Shown here: one piece after another, positions 38,452-47,740 of the stretch
How positions within the stretch are numbered: position 1 is the stretch's first letter
How the letters are laid out: every line of letters starts with the position of its first letter
Assembly (NCBI GenBank): GCA_902597055.1
Contig: CACJWG010000002.1
Coordinates: 1-64,000, forward strand
DNA from: an uncultured Pelagibacteraceae bacterium
Lineage (GTDB): Bacteria; Pseudomonadota; Alphaproteobacteria; Pelagibacterales; Pelagibacteraceae
Length of the DNA: 64,000 nt
Direction of reading: 5' to 3'
Notes under the pieces: model-generated
Databases searched by the model: none
What the model saw: the letters and a program-made list of their open reading frames with translations, nothing else
Told to the model about the DNA's origin: nothing
Program-made: the position numbers and the translations under genes

Positions 38452-39606
38452 TTAGATTTTAACTTTTCCTAAAGGTCCGAACTCATTTTCATAAGCTAGT
38501 CTGTAATTAGGCTGATTCATCAGCAAGTACTTCATTACTCTCTTAGCATATGCTTTTTGAGAATCGACGATTTTCTTAAAGAAAGCATCTTTCTTATTGA
38601 AATCACCGATAACTTTATCCCAACCTTTTAATTGTTGAGCTAAAATTTCATCAGACGTTTGGTAAACGTTTACTTTATGTTGGTTCATTAGTTTAGATAA
38701 ATCTGCTGAATATCTTACTAATGCTTTAAAGTAGTTATCTGTGTTCGCAGCATAAGCAGCATTTTTCAATATTGCTTGGTTTGCTGGAGACAGACCGTTA
38801 AACGTTTTATTGTTAATTGGTATTTCAAACATCTCTTGTGATTGGTGGAAGCTTCCTAAGTGATAATGCTTAGAAACATCTTGCATACCAAACTGAGAGT
38901 CTGAAGTTGGGTTGTTAAACTCAGCTGCTTCAATCAAACCAGTCTTCATAGCTGGCTGGATTTCACCACCTGGTAACTGTCTTACGACCATTCCCATTGC
39001 AGTAAGAACGTTAGTAGCAAGACCAACTGTTCTGTACTTCATACCTTTAACATCAGATACTTTTGTTACGTTCTTTTTAAACCAACCGAAAGGTTGAGCT
39101 GGCATAGGCATATGGAAAACACCTGTGTAGTCGAAACCTACTTTTCTTAAAGTTTCTTCATACAGTTTTCTTCCTCCACCGTACTCCATCCATCCCATAA
39201 CTTCTTGAGATGACATTCCGTATGATGGTCCAGTTCCGAATAAAGATGCGGCTGGATTTTTACCATACCAATAAGCAGTTACCCAGTGTCCCATATCAAC
39301 AGCACCTGAGCTTACAGCTTGACCGATCTCACTAGTCTTTACAACTGCTCCAACTGGTTGAAGATCGATTTTTAAAGAACCGCCAGACATGTCGCTAACC
39401 ATTTTGCAATAGTCTCCTGCCATTTCAAAAAAGATGTTAGCACCACTTGGCCAAGCAGCTTGCATTTTTAGAGTTTGTGGAGCTCCGAATGCAATGTTTG
39501 GCATTGCTACCGCTGCTGTTGCTGCTGCACCAGTTGCTGCCGCTGCCTTAAAGAACTTACGTCTTGAAGGAATTTTTCCCTTCAACGATTTTTTTTCTTT
39601 AATCAT
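38452..39606 (-). CDS. TRAP transporter periplasmic substrate-binding protein (TakP/DctP-like)
   Basis: A 384-residue binding protein with a twin-arginine-like leader (SRRKFFKAAAATGAAA, residues about 14-29) and cleavage near AFGAP. The mature domain resembles TakP, a 2-oxo-acid-binding protein: AAWPSGANIFFEMAGDYC, QAVSSGAVDMGHW and YWYGKNPAASLFG. Ligand type (2-oxo or 2-hydroxy acid) is inferred from that resemblance and the neighbouring hydroxyacid oxidases. A GAGGAG ribosome-binding site lies 7 bases upstream, stronger than most in the window, consistent with high expression. Confidence 0.93.
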   Translation of the reverse strand: MIKEKKSLKGKIPSRRKFFKAAAATGAAATAAVAMPNIAFGAPQTLKMQAAWPSGANIFFEMAGDYCKMVSDMSGGSLKIDLQPVGAVVKTSEIGQAVSSGAVDMGHWVTAYWYGKNPAASLFGTGPSYGMSSQEVMGWMEYGGGRKLYEETLRKVGFDYTGVFHMPMPAQPFGWFKKNVTKVSDVKGMKYRTVGLATNVLTAMGMVVRQLPGGEIQPAMKTGLIEAAEFNNPTSDSQFGMQDVSKHYHLGSFHQSQEMFEIPINNKTFNGLSPANQAILKNAAYAANTDNYFKALVRYSADLSKLMNQHKVNVYQTSDEILAQQLKGWDKVIGDFNKKDAFFKKIVDSQKAYAKRVMKYLLMNQPNYRLAYENEFGPLGKVKI

Positions 39607-39622
39607 TATTTTCTCCTCTTAT

Positions 39623-39638
39623 TAAGTTAATTAACTTA
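39623..39638. promoter_or_regulatory. 16-base perfect palindrome upstream of TRAP binding-protein gene
   Basis: TAAGTTAATTAACTTA lies 17 bases upstream of the binding-protein ATG, within a 120-base gap that likely holds its promoter. The position overlaps or follows the transcription start, suitable for a repressor operator. Perfect 16-base symmetry is notable, although AT-rich palindromes also arise by chance in this genome. Confidence 0.4.
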
Positions 39639-39726
39639 CAACTATTTAAGCACAATAATGAAAGAGAGTCCTAGTGTTAATTCGCGCTCAGGTAATTTAT
39701 TTACAACTTTAAGTGGTATTATTTTA

Positions 39727-40680
39727 TTAATTTACTTTATTTTTGCACGAACCTGTCTCAAAAAATTCACTGATATTATCTATCGCTAAATTTGCCATTG
39801 CAGTTCTCGTTTCTTTCGTAGCACTTCCTAAATGGGGAAGAATAAAAGCACTTTTGTGTTTTAAATAACCAGGATTTAGATTTGGTTCATTTTTATAAAC
39901 ATCTAATCCAACTGCGTAAACTTTTCTTCTATTTAATGCATCAATTAAAGCTTCATCATCTACGATATCTCCCCTTGCAACATTGGTGACAACTGCGCCT
40001 TTTGGTAAAAGCTCTAAACTATCCTTATTAATTAAATTAATTGTTTCTTTTGAAGCTGGACAACAAACTGAAAGTACATCTGAAACAGACAACAAGCTTT
40101 CTAATTTTTCATGATAGATGGCCCCTTGCTCTTTCTCAGAATTTAATTTTGATCTGTTATGATAATGAATAATCATTCCTAAAGATTTTGCGATTTTAGC
40201 AATTTTTTGACCAATTCTTCCCATTCCCAAAATACCCAATCTTGATCCTGTCAGCTGTTTTCCAATCAAGTAGTCTGCTGACCACTTCCAATCTCCAGCT
40301 CTTGCTCCCTCTATGCCCTCTGAAGCTCTTCTGCATGCCCCAAGAATTAAAAGAATGCCTATTTCTGCTGTAGCATCTGTCAAAACTTCTGGTGTATTTG
40401 TAACGGTAATATTTCTTTTTTTTGCAGCATCAAGGTCAATATTACCAAATCCAACAGCAAAGTTGGAAAGAATTTTCACACTTTCCGGTAACAAATTTAT
40501 AGTTTCTTTGTCTAATTTATCAGTCAATGCAGAAAGAATACCATCACAACCTTGGCTCATTTCTATTAATTTTTTTTGAGAATATAATTCATCATTTGAA
40601 TTTAGTTTCACATCATAAAGTTTTTTTAATTTTTCCTCATTCGAGTCAAGTAATTTTCTAGTAACTAATATTTTTTTCAT
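39727..40680 (-). CDS. D-2-hydroxyacid dehydrogenase (glyoxylate/hydroxypyruvate reductase-like)
   Basis: A 317-residue NAD(P)-dependent dehydrogenase. The dinucleotide fold is LGILGMGRIGQKIAKIAKS (about residues 149-167). Catalytic residues are the Arg in VARGDIVDDEAL, the Glu in YKNEP and the His in LPHLGSATKETR. The sequence pattern suits glyoxylate or hydroxypyruvate reduction with D-glycerate or glycolate as the partner. It follows the GlcD-like oxidase by 7 bases and precedes the TRAP binding protein by 120 bases. Confidence 0.88.
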   Translation of the reverse strand: MKKILVTRKLLDSNEEKLKKLYDVKLNSNDELYSQKKLIEMSQGCDGILSALTDKLDKETINLLPESVKILSNFAVGFGNIDLDAAKKRNITVTNTPEVLTDATAEIGILLILGACRRASEGIEGARAGDWKWSADYLIGKQLTGSRLGILGMGRIGQKIAKIAKSLGMIIHYHNRSKLNSEKEQGAIYHEKLESLLSVSDVLSVCCPASKETINLINKDSLELLPKGAVVTNVARGDIVDDEALIDALNRRKVYAVGLDVYKNEPNLNPGYLKHKSAFILPHLGSATKETRTAMANLAIDNISEFFETGSCKNKVN

Positions 40681-40687
40681 AGTTTAA

Positions 40688-42061
40688 CTAATTAAGGTCA
40701 AAAATTTTACCAGGATTCATTATGTTGTTTGGATCCATAGTTCTTTTAATTAATTTCATTGTTGGAAGATTATCCGCGTGTTCTTTTTTAAGATACTCTT
40801 TTTTATGTAATCCCACTCCGTGCTCACCGGTAATTGTTCCCTCAAGTTCTAATGTTTTCTCAATTAAAATGTCACTGAATTTTCTTATCTTTTCGTAAGT
40901 TTCTTTTTTTTCAGGATTGTAAGGGAGTAAAACATGAAAATTTCCATCTCCTAAGTGACCTACCATTGGGGCTCTTAATCCAAATTTTTTAACCTCTTCT
41001 TCCGCGAATTTTACACATTCAGTTATTTTTGAGATTGGCAAACAAACATCTGTTGAATAAACCCTACCATTATCTATTAAAGCTTTAACTGAATAATATA
41101 CATCCCATCTTGCTTTCCATAATTTATTTCTTTCCTCTAAACTTTTTGCCCACTTGAATGAACTTCCATTATTATTTTTTGATAATTCTTCCACTATTTT
41201 GATAGATTCTTTATTTGATACCTCTGAACCGTGAAATTCAAAAAATAATGTTGGGAGCGCTTTAACATCCTCCAATTTTGAATAATTAATACTTATTTCC
41301 ATTTGATCTTTATTAAGCATCTCAATTCGAGCAATTTGGATACCATATTGAATAACTTCTTGTGCAGTTTTCACTGCATCTTCTAAAGTTGAAAAATGAC
41401 AAACAGCACTCATTATACTTTCTGGAATAGGAGATAATCTTAATTGAATTTCAGTTATAATTCCTAAAGTACCTTCTGATCCTACAAATAAATTTGTTAA
41501 ATTATATCCAGCAGAAGTTTTTTTTGTTCTTCCTCCTGTATTCATTATTTCTCCATTAGGAAGGACAACGGTTAAACCAGTTATAACGGTTTTCATTGTA
41601 CCGTATTTCACTGCCATTGTTCCAGAAGCAGAAGTTGAAGCCATACCTCCTATTGCGGCGTTTGCACCAGGGTCAATTGGAAAAAAGACTCCATCCTCTC
41701 TTAAATAATCATTTAGTTGTTCTCTTGTTACGCATGCTTGAACTCTGCAGTCAAAATCTTGGTTATTTACACTCAAAATCTTATTCATTTTTTCTAGCGA
41801 AATTGTTATGCCTTTATCATTACCGACTACATTTCCTTCAAGGGACGTACCGGTACCAAAAGGAACGACCGGTACCTTGTGTTCGTTGCAAAGTTTAAGT
41901 ATTTTGGACACCTCTTCATTTGTTTCTGGGAAAACTACTGCTTTAGATAAAATCGGATCGTAAGTATCTTCTCCTCTAGAATAATTTAAGCGTGTAGACT
42001 CTGATTGAGAAAATCTGCCATTCAAAATTTTTTTTAATTCTTGTTGAAGAATGGTGTTCAT
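40688..42061 (-). CDS. FAD-linked D-2-hydroxyacid dehydrogenase (GlcD/D-lactate dehydrogenase type)
   Basis: A 457-residue flavoprotein with a VAO-type FAD domain (PVVPFGTGTSLEGNVVG about residues 70-86; GANAAIGGMASTSASGT about 132-148) and a C-terminal domain with metal/substrate residues in GHLGDGNFHV and EGTITGEHGVG. It oxidises D-lactate, glycolate or a similar acid and passes electrons to the respiratory chain. No glcE/glcF follows, which favours the single-chain D-lactate-dehydrogenase type. It is 43 bases downstream of the aminotransferase. Confidence 0.88.
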   Translation of the reverse strand: MNTILQQELKKILNGRFSQSESTRLNYSRGEDTYDPILSKAVVFPETNEEVSKILKLCNEHKVPVVPFGTGTSLEGNVVGNDKGITISLEKMNKILSVNNQDFDCRVQACVTREQLNDYLREDGVFFPIDPGANAAIGGMASTSASGTMAVKYGTMKTVITGLTVVLPNGEIMNTGGRTKKTSAGYNLTNLFVGSEGTLGIITEIQLRLSPIPESIMSAVCHFSTLEDAVKTAQEVIQYGIQIARIEMLNKDQMEISINYSKLEDVKALPTLFFEFHGSEVSNKESIKIVEELSKNNNGSSFKWAKSLEERNKLWKARWDVYYSVKALIDNGRVYSTDVCLPISKITECVKFAEEEVKKFGLRAPMVGHLGDGNFHVLLPYNPEKKETYEKIRKFSDILIEKTLELEGTITGEHGVGLHKKEYLKKEHADNLPTMKLIKRTMDPNNIMNPGKIFDLN

Positions 42062-42104
42062 AAGATTTGATATTATCTAATATTTTTTGGAAATACTATT
42101 AAAA

Positions 42105-43268
42105 CTATTTCAGCATTTTTTTGATATTTTCTAATGCTTGAGAAATATTATCTCTTGATGCAGCAAAACTGAATCTAACATAATTTTGGCAAGTTTCGCC
42201 AAAAGCTGATCCAGGAACTATTGCTACTCCAGCTTCATGCATAGCCTTCCTTGCAAATTCAGCACCGTTCATGCCAGTCCCAATTACTTTTGGAAATGCA
42301 TAAAAAGCTCCACCTGGTAAGCTACATTCGACACCTGGTAAATCATTTAACCCTTTATGAATTAAATCTCTCCTTTGAGTAAATTTTTCCATCATTGCGT
42401 TGATCGAATCATCTGGTCCATCTAGTGCAGCAATACCTGCAAACTGAGCTGCAGCATTAACACATGAAACACTATTGATTAATAATTTATTAACGTGCTC
42501 GATTAAATGTTGAGGCCAAAAACTCCAACCAAGCCTCCAACCTGTCATAGAATAAGCTTTACTCCATCCCTCTAAAACAATTAATCTTTCTCTTAATTCT
42601 GGATAATGGAAAAATGATGGCATTTCTTTATTATCAAAAATTTGTCTGCTATAAATTTCGTCACTTAATATTGTTACGTGAGGATATTTTTTTAAACCAT
42701 CAGCTAAGAAATCAATATCTTTTTTTTCAACAAAGCTTCCTGTCGGATTGTTTGGATTAATTAAGACTAACAATCTAGTTTTGTCAGTAATTAAAGATAA
42801 TATTTTATCCGGGTTAAATTTTAAATCTTTATCCTCTGTTAAATCATAAGGTACAGATGTTGAGCCAGTATAATTTATCATCGACTCATATATTGGAAAC
42901 GCAGGTGTAGGATGTATTATTTCTGCCCCTGGTTCACCAAAACATTGGATAGCATAGCTCATAGTAGGTTTTCCACCTGGCATGATGAGAATTCTGTTGA
43001 AATCAATATCAACATTGTAACGTCTTTTTATCCACCTTGTGACTGCCTGACGACATTCAGGAATACCATTTGACATTACATATCCATGATGTCCATCATC
43101 AAGTGCTTTCTTTGCTGCTTCAACAACATGTTTTGGAGTTTTAAAATCTGGTTGACCTAATCCTAAATGGATCATGGGTTTACCTTGAGCCTCCAATTTT
43201 TTTGCCTCTGCAAGGACGGTAAATGCAGACTCAGTTCCCAACCTATCTAGGCTTCTAGCCAATTTCAT
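42105..43268 (-). CDS. PLP-dependent aminotransferase, class I/II (aspartate aminotransferase-like)
   Basis: A 387-residue fold-type I transaminase. The PLP Lys is in EGWSKAYSMTGWRLGW (about residue 236), the Asn/Asp pair in NPNNPTGSFV and LSDEIYSRQIF, and the carboxylate-binding Arg in YVRFSFAAS. In context, it could interconvert an amino acid with the 2-oxo acid produced by the neighbouring hydroxyacid oxidases (for example glycine/glyoxylate or alanine/pyruvate). The exact amino donor is not visible. Confidence 0.88.
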   Translation of the reverse strand: MKLARSLDRLGTESAFTVLAEAKKLEAQGKPMIHLGLGQPDFKTPKHVVEAAKKALDDGHHGYVMSNGIPECRQAVTRWIKRRYNVDIDFNRILIMPGGKPTMSYAIQCFGEPGAEIIHPTPAFPIYESMINYTGSTSVPYDLTEDKDLKFNPDKILSLITDKTRLLVLINPNNPTGSFVEKKDIDFLADGLKKYPHVTILSDEIYSRQIFDNKEMPSFFHYPELRERLIVLEGWSKAYSMTGWRLGWSFWPQHLIEHVNKLLINSVSCVNAAAQFAGIAALDGPDDSINAMMEKFTQRRDLIHKGLNDLPGVECSLPGGAFYAFPKVIGTGMNGAEFARKAMHEAGVAIVPGSAFGETCQNYVRFSFAASRDNISQALENIKKMLK

Positions 43269-43307
43269 AAAATTATTCTATAAATTAATTTTAAACTATT
43301 CAACTCT

Positions 43308-44459
43308 TTATCTTCTAAATCTTAAATTGTTTCTATTGAGATCTGAAATTTTTGTACATCCCATTAATTTCATATTTCTTTGTAATTCTGCTTTATATTG
43401 TCCTAAAGCTCTTTCAACACCTGCTTGACCAGCTGCAGCTAAAGCATAAAGATATAATCTTCCTCCTGCACAGGCCTTAGCACCAAGAGATAAAGCTTTT
43501 AACATATGTGTTCCTCTTTGAAATCCACCCTCACAGATAACATCTAATTTGTCTCCAACTGCATCTACAATTTCTGCAAGTTGATCGAAAGGTGATCTAG
43601 ATCCATCAAGTTGTCTTCCCCCGTGGTTCGAAACCATTATGCCTGTACATCCAATATCGACAGCCTTTTTTGCGTCTTCTACGCTCATAATTCCTTTTAA
43701 TGCAAAGTGACCTCCCCATTGAGAACAAAGTTTTTCTGCATCTTTCCAATTCATAGATTGATCTAACATAGTAGAAAAATAATTTCCGATTGAAGAATTC
43801 GTGCTTGTACCTTCCTTAACGAAATCTTGAAGATGAGGTAATTCAAACTTTCCTTTTGTTAAGTAGTTAATTCCCCACATTGGTTTAGTGGCAAAACTAA
43901 ATAAACTTGATAAAGTTAATTTAGGCGGAGATGTAAAACCAGTTCTTAAATCCCTTTCACGGTTTCCTCCAGTTATAGTATCAACTGTCAAAGCCATAAC
44001 ATCAAACTTTGCAGCTTTTGCTCTTTCCAAACATGAAGTATTTAATCCTCTATCTTTGTGAAAATAAAATTGAAACATCTTAGGAGTATCTATCATAGAC
44101 GATATTTCTTCTACACTAACTGTAGCTAAAGCTGAAACTCCAAACATTGTATTAAATTTTTGTGCCGCCTTTCCTACTGCTCTTTCTCCGTCGTAATGGA
44201 AAAGTCTTTGTAATGCTGTTGGTGAACAATAAAAAGGTAGGTCAAGTTTTTTTCCAAATATTGTTGTTGATAGATCAACGTTCTCTACACCCCTCAATAC
44301 ATTTGGAACTAAATCAACATCATCAAACGCACTTGTATTTCTTGCGTAAGTGATTTCGTCATCTGCAGCCCCATCAATATAGTGAAATATCGGTGAAGGA
44401 AGCTTTTTCTTTGCTAGTTTTCTAAAATCACGAAAATTATGACAATTTGAAAGTTTCAT
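43308..44459 (-). CDS. FMN-dependent alpha-hydroxyacid oxidase/L-lactate dehydrogenase
   Basis: A 383-residue flavoprotein of the L-lactate dehydrogenase/glycolate oxidase/mandelate dehydrogenase family. The signature SNHGGRQLDGSRSPFDQL carries the catalytic His and Arg (about residues 277-294). The N-terminal FRKLAKKKLPSPIFHYIDGAADDE and the FMN Lys in FALKGIMS are also typical. It probably oxidises an L-2-hydroxyacid to the 2-oxo acid. With the downstream D-specific flavoenzyme, both enantiomers would be covered. Confidence 0.9.
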   Translation of the reverse strand: MKLSNCHNFRDFRKLAKKKLPSPIFHYIDGAADDEITYARNTSAFDDVDLVPNVLRGVENVDLSTTIFGKKLDLPFYCSPTALQRLFHYDGERAVGKAAQKFNTMFGVSALATVSVEEISSMIDTPKMFQFYFHKDRGLNTSCLERAKAAKFDVMALTVDTITGGNRERDLRTGFTSPPKLTLSSLFSFATKPMWGINYLTKGKFELPHLQDFVKEGTSTNSSIGNYFSTMLDQSMNWKDAEKLCSQWGGHFALKGIMSVEDAKKAVDIGCTGIMVSNHGGRQLDGSRSPFDQLAEIVDAVGDKLDVICEGGFQRGTHMLKALSLGAKACAGGRLYLYALAAAGQAGVERALGQYKAELQRNMKLMGCTKISDLNRNNLRFRR

Positions 44460-44468
44460 AAGGCTATT

Positions 44469-44990
44469 TTAAAAACTTTTCATGAAATTAAACATGTAAC
44501 TATCTGCCCCAGGATTTTTATCCCCTAAATCAGCGTTGGATAAGTGACTTTGTGAATAGCCCAGTTTAGTGCCAGGTAGAAGATCTACAGATAGTTGAAG
44601 TTCAGATTTAAATTCTAAGGGTGAACCTAAATCTTTTCCATCTCCCATGGAATATATGCCAGGTGAGAAACTTGGAGTTAAATTTAATTTACCAATTTTA
44701 TATTCCGCTTGGACTCCAGTATAAAAGTAAGATGCCGAATCCGCTGTCATCATAAAGCCTGTTATTGGACTTAATTTTCCTAAAAAGGTATCTCTAAACA
44801 AATCTTCATTTGTATGTTGTACACCGAATAGTTCTGAACTTTTTTTAGGACTAGTGTTGATGTCAAACACTCCTGAAAAAAAATTAAATTGATGACTGTC
44901 AGAAGGTTTCAGTTCATCAGCATTAATGCTTTTTGTCAATCCGACAAGTATTAAAAAAATTGATAAAATTTTCATTATTGTATTATTCAT
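44469..44990 (-). CDS. PagL-like lipid A 3-O-deacylase (acyloxyacyl hydrolase-related)
   Basis: A 173-residue outer-membrane protein with a signal peptide (cleavage after SINA, about residue 24) and alternating beta-strand character. The near-C-terminal SHLSNADLGDKNPGADS matches the PagL active-site pattern His-x-Ser-Asn-Ala...Asn-Pro-Gly. PagL has Glu 14 residues after the His; here that position is Asp. It would trim an acyl chain from lipid A. The ATG overlaps the ccmH stop by four bases; an ATG at 44975 is a possible alternative start. The functional link to cytochrome maturation is unclear. Confidence 0.75.
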   Translation of the reverse strand: MNNTIMKILSIFLILVGLTKSINADELKPSDSHQFNFFSGVFDINTSPKKSSELFGVQHTNEDLFRDTFLGKLSPITGFMMTADSASYFYTGVQAEYKIGKLNLTPSFSPGIYSMGDGKDLGSPLEFKSELQLSVDLLPGTKLGYSQSHLSNADLGDKNPGADSYMFNFMKSF

Positions 44991-45391
44991 ATTTTTCTAA
45001 AAATTTTTTTTGCTATTATGACACCTCCAATTAAAAATAACAACAAGGGCAAAGCCCACAATAAAAGGGTATTTCGGGATATACCAGGGTCATATACTAT
45101 CCACTGACCATATTTTTCAATGAGGGATGAAAATACTTCATCATTTGTTTTTCCATTCTCTAATTCGCTTTTAATATATTTTTTCATACTTTCAGCAAAA
45201 TCTGAATTAGACTCGTGAATAGTTTGACCTTGACAAATTAAACATCGTAAATTTTTAGTAATATTTACAGTTTGTTCTTCAGAAAAAGAAGATGATACTG
45301 CGGTATTTTTAAAACTTAAAAAGGTTAAAATAAGAATTATTAAGATTTTAATTTTTAGTAATTTTTTTGATTTCATAAACATCCTCATCAT
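44987..45391 (-). CDS. ccmH: Cytochrome c maturation protein CcmH (CycL)
   Basis: Membrane-tethered thiol oxidoreductase that reduces apocytochrome c cysteines. The redox motif LRCLICQG lies after the signal/anchor, followed by the family pattern ESNSDFAESMKKYI and KYGQWIVYDP, with a C-terminal membrane helix. 134 residues is the short CcmH type without the CcmI-like TPR part. Four closely spaced ATGs (45391, 45388, 45382, 45376) leave the start uncertain. All overlap ccmG. Confidence 0.92.
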   Translation of the reverse strand: MMRMFMKSKKLLKIKILIILILTFLSFKNTAVSSSFSEEQTVNITKNLRCLICQGQTIHESNSDFAESMKKYIKSELENGKTNDEVFSSLIEKYGQWIVYDPGISRNTLLLWALPLLLFLIGGVIIAKKIFRKI

Positions 45392-45890
45392 TTAATGGAC
45401 CAATATATTTTTTCAACACTTTATTATCATTATTAATTAAAAATGTTTCTGGAACACCGTAAGCACCAAAATTAATTGATATCAATCCTTGTTTATCAAC
45501 AAAAATTTTTTCAAATGGATCTCCATATAATTTTAAAAAGTTTAAGGCATTTTTTTTTTTATCTTTATAATTTATTCCAATCATCATAATTGGAGTATTA
45601 TTTTTCAATTCTAAAAGATATTTACTTTCATCTTTACAGGGTTCGCACCATGAAGACCAAATGTTAATCAAATAAAAATTTTTTCCTGTAAGCACTTTGT
45701 TAAAATTTACTTGCTTTTCATCAATCAAAAACTGAACCTTAAAATCAGTAAAAATTTGGTTATCGGTAATTTTTGGGGTATAAATTTTTTCTTTTTGAAG
45801 AGCAAATTTAAAAACAAAAAATGATATTATTAAAAGAATTAATATAATTAAACTAAATATTGACTTCTTTATTTTTTCTAAAAATTGCAA
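45348..45890 (-). CDS. ccmG: Thiol:disulfide interchange protein CcmG (DsbE)
   Basis: Periplasmic thioredoxin-like protein anchored by one N-terminal helix (about residues 11-29), with the active site WSSWCEPCKDES (about 73-84) and a cis-Pro in GVPETF. 180 residues is usual. It feeds reductant to CcmH during heme attachment. It overlaps ccmF by 38 bases, among the largest overlaps in the window. Confidence 0.95.
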   Translation of the reverse strand: MQFLEKIKKSIFSLIILILLIISFFVFKFALQKEKIYTPKITDNQIFTDFKVQFLIDEKQVNFNKVLTGKNFYLINIWSSWCEPCKDESKYLLELKNNTPIMMIGINYKDKKKNALNFLKLYGDPFEKIFVDKQGLISINFGAYGVPETFLINNDNKVLKKYIGPLNDEDVYEIKKITKN

Positions 45891-47739
45891 ACATCCCTCC
45901 CAGCATTATTATTAAAGTTGAAATCCAGATCCAAATCATAAAAGGCTTATGCTGATATCTTACGTTAAAAAAATTTTGATCTTTAATTATGTTAATTGTA
46001 ATAAATCTATCTTTAAATAATGTTGTTTTTATTGATGCTTCACTAGTAGCTGTTTCTGGTTCATTATAAATTCGTATCTCAGGTTGAAGATTAATAATTC
46101 TATTTTTGTCATCAAGTATTTCAAAAAAACCAACAATTGACTCATAATTTTTTTCTTTTTCTATTGCGATTTTTTTAAAAATTATCTTTTCATTTTTTAA
46201 AGTAAAACTCTCCCCAACTTGAATATTCTTAATGATCTCTTTTGATGAAAAACTATTTAATAATATGGAAATTAAAAGTAATGAAAATCCAGTATGTGAA
46301 AATATTTGTGCAAAATTTTTTGTTTTCTCTCTTAATTGATCTAAACTTTTTAGAAGCAAATAAAAAAACCCTATAAATAATAAAAGAATGAATATATTTT
46401 TTTCTCCGACAAAATAAACAGTAAAGAAAGATAAAATCAGTGTAAATATGATTACAAGAAAACTTTTAGCTTTAATTTTAAAGTTTGTTTTAATCCATTT
46501 CATGCTAGGGCCAATAGACATAAAAAGGACGAATGGAATTAGGAAAGGTAAAATGAGTTTATTATAAAATGGTGGCCCCACCGAAATTTGCTCATCTAAT
46601 ATTACGTCAAGAAATATTGGGTAAATCGTACCAATTAAAACTACACTTAAAAAATATAATATAAACCAATTATTAATTAGAATTGCAGTTTCTTTGCTTA
46701 ATGTAAAAATTCCACTCTCTTGAGTAAAGTTTTTATTTTCATAAATCATAAATATTACAAATGATAATAAAACTAAAACTAATAAAAATGTTAATATATA
46801 GATTCCTCTAGATGGATCATTCGCAAAAGTATGAACCGAATTTAGAATTCCAGATCTTACCAAAAAAGTTCCAACCATACTCAATGTAAATGTAATTATG
46901 CATAAAACAATTGTCCATTTTTTGAAAAGCTCTCTTTTTTCTAAAGTTACAATACAGTGAAGCAATGCAGTTAAACTTAACCATGGCATTAAAGATACAT
47001 TTTCAACTGGGTCCCAAAACCAAAATCCACCCCAGCCAAGTTCATAATACGCCCAAACCGAGCCTAGTAAAATTCCACCTGTTAGGAATATCCAAGAAAA
47101 TAAAATCCAAAACTTTATATTTTTAGCCCAGCTTTTGTTTAAATAATTTGAAATCATTGAAGCTAATGCAGCTGAAAAAATTATCGATGTTCCAACATAA
47201 CCTAAATATAAAATTGGAGGATGAATACCTAATGCTGGATCTTGTAATATAGGATTAAGTCCGAGTCCCTCTTGTTGAACTGGAAAGATTTCATTAAAAG
47301 GATTTGATGTTTTTAAAACAAAGACAAAAAAACCGATTACAATAATTTGATGCAATAATGTAGTTAACAGTCTGTAATTAGTAGGTTCATTTCTAGATTT
47401 AAAAATGAATCCTAGCAACACTCCGCTTAGTACCAATAACCATAAAAGTAAACTTCCTTCATGATTTCCCCAGGTCCCTGTAATTTTATAAAACAGAGGT
47501 TTTGTAGTGTGAGAGTTGTTATAAACAGTCTCGTTGCTAAAATCTGAAATTATAAAAGAATAAATTAAGGAAATAAAAGAGATAAAAACAAAAAAAAACT
47601 GGAAACCAATTAAGCCAGTTATTTTATCAGAAATAATTGGGTTGTTTTTTTTTAATTGAATTGAGGAATTAAAAAAAATAAATATTGATGTCAACAAGCC
47701 AAAAATTAATGAATAATATCCTAATTGTGAAATAATCAA
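45853..47739 (-). CDS. ccmF: Cytochrome c heme lyase CcmF
   Basis: A 628-residue polytopic protein with about fifteen helices. The WWD heme-handling domain reads WGGFWFWDPVENVSLMPWL near residue 235, with further motifs TGTWGNHEGSLLLW and NDPSRGIY. It attaches heme from CcmE to apocytochrome. It is one base from ccmE upstream and overlaps ccmG. Confidence 0.97.
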   Translation of the reverse strand: MIISQLGYYSLIFGLLTSIFIFFNSSIQLKKNNPIISDKITGLIGFQFFFVFISFISLIYSFIISDFSNETVYNNSHTTKPLFYKITGTWGNHEGSLLLWLLVLSGVLLGFIFKSRNEPTNYRLLTTLLHQIIVIGFFVFVLKTSNPFNEIFPVQQEGLGLNPILQDPALGIHPPILYLGYVGTSIIFSAALASMISNYLNKSWAKNIKFWILFSWIFLTGGILLGSVWAYYELGWGGFWFWDPVENVSLMPWLSLTALLHCIVTLEKRELFKKWTIVLCIITFTLSMVGTFLVRSGILNSVHTFANDPSRGIYILTFLLVLVLLSFVIFMIYENKNFTQESGIFTLSKETAILINNWFILYFLSVVLIGTIYPIFLDVILDEQISVGPPFYNKLILPFLIPFVLFMSIGPSMKWIKTNFKIKAKSFLVIIFTLILSFFTVYFVGEKNIFILLLFIGFFYLLLKSLDQLREKTKNFAQIFSHTGFSLLLISILLNSFSSKEIIKNIQVGESFTLKNEKIIFKKIAIEKEKNYESIVGFFEILDDKNRIINLQPEIRIYNEPETATSEASIKTTLFKDRFITINIIKDQNFFNVRYQHKPFMIWIWISTLIIMLGGMFAIFRKNKEVNI

Positions 47740-47740
47740 T

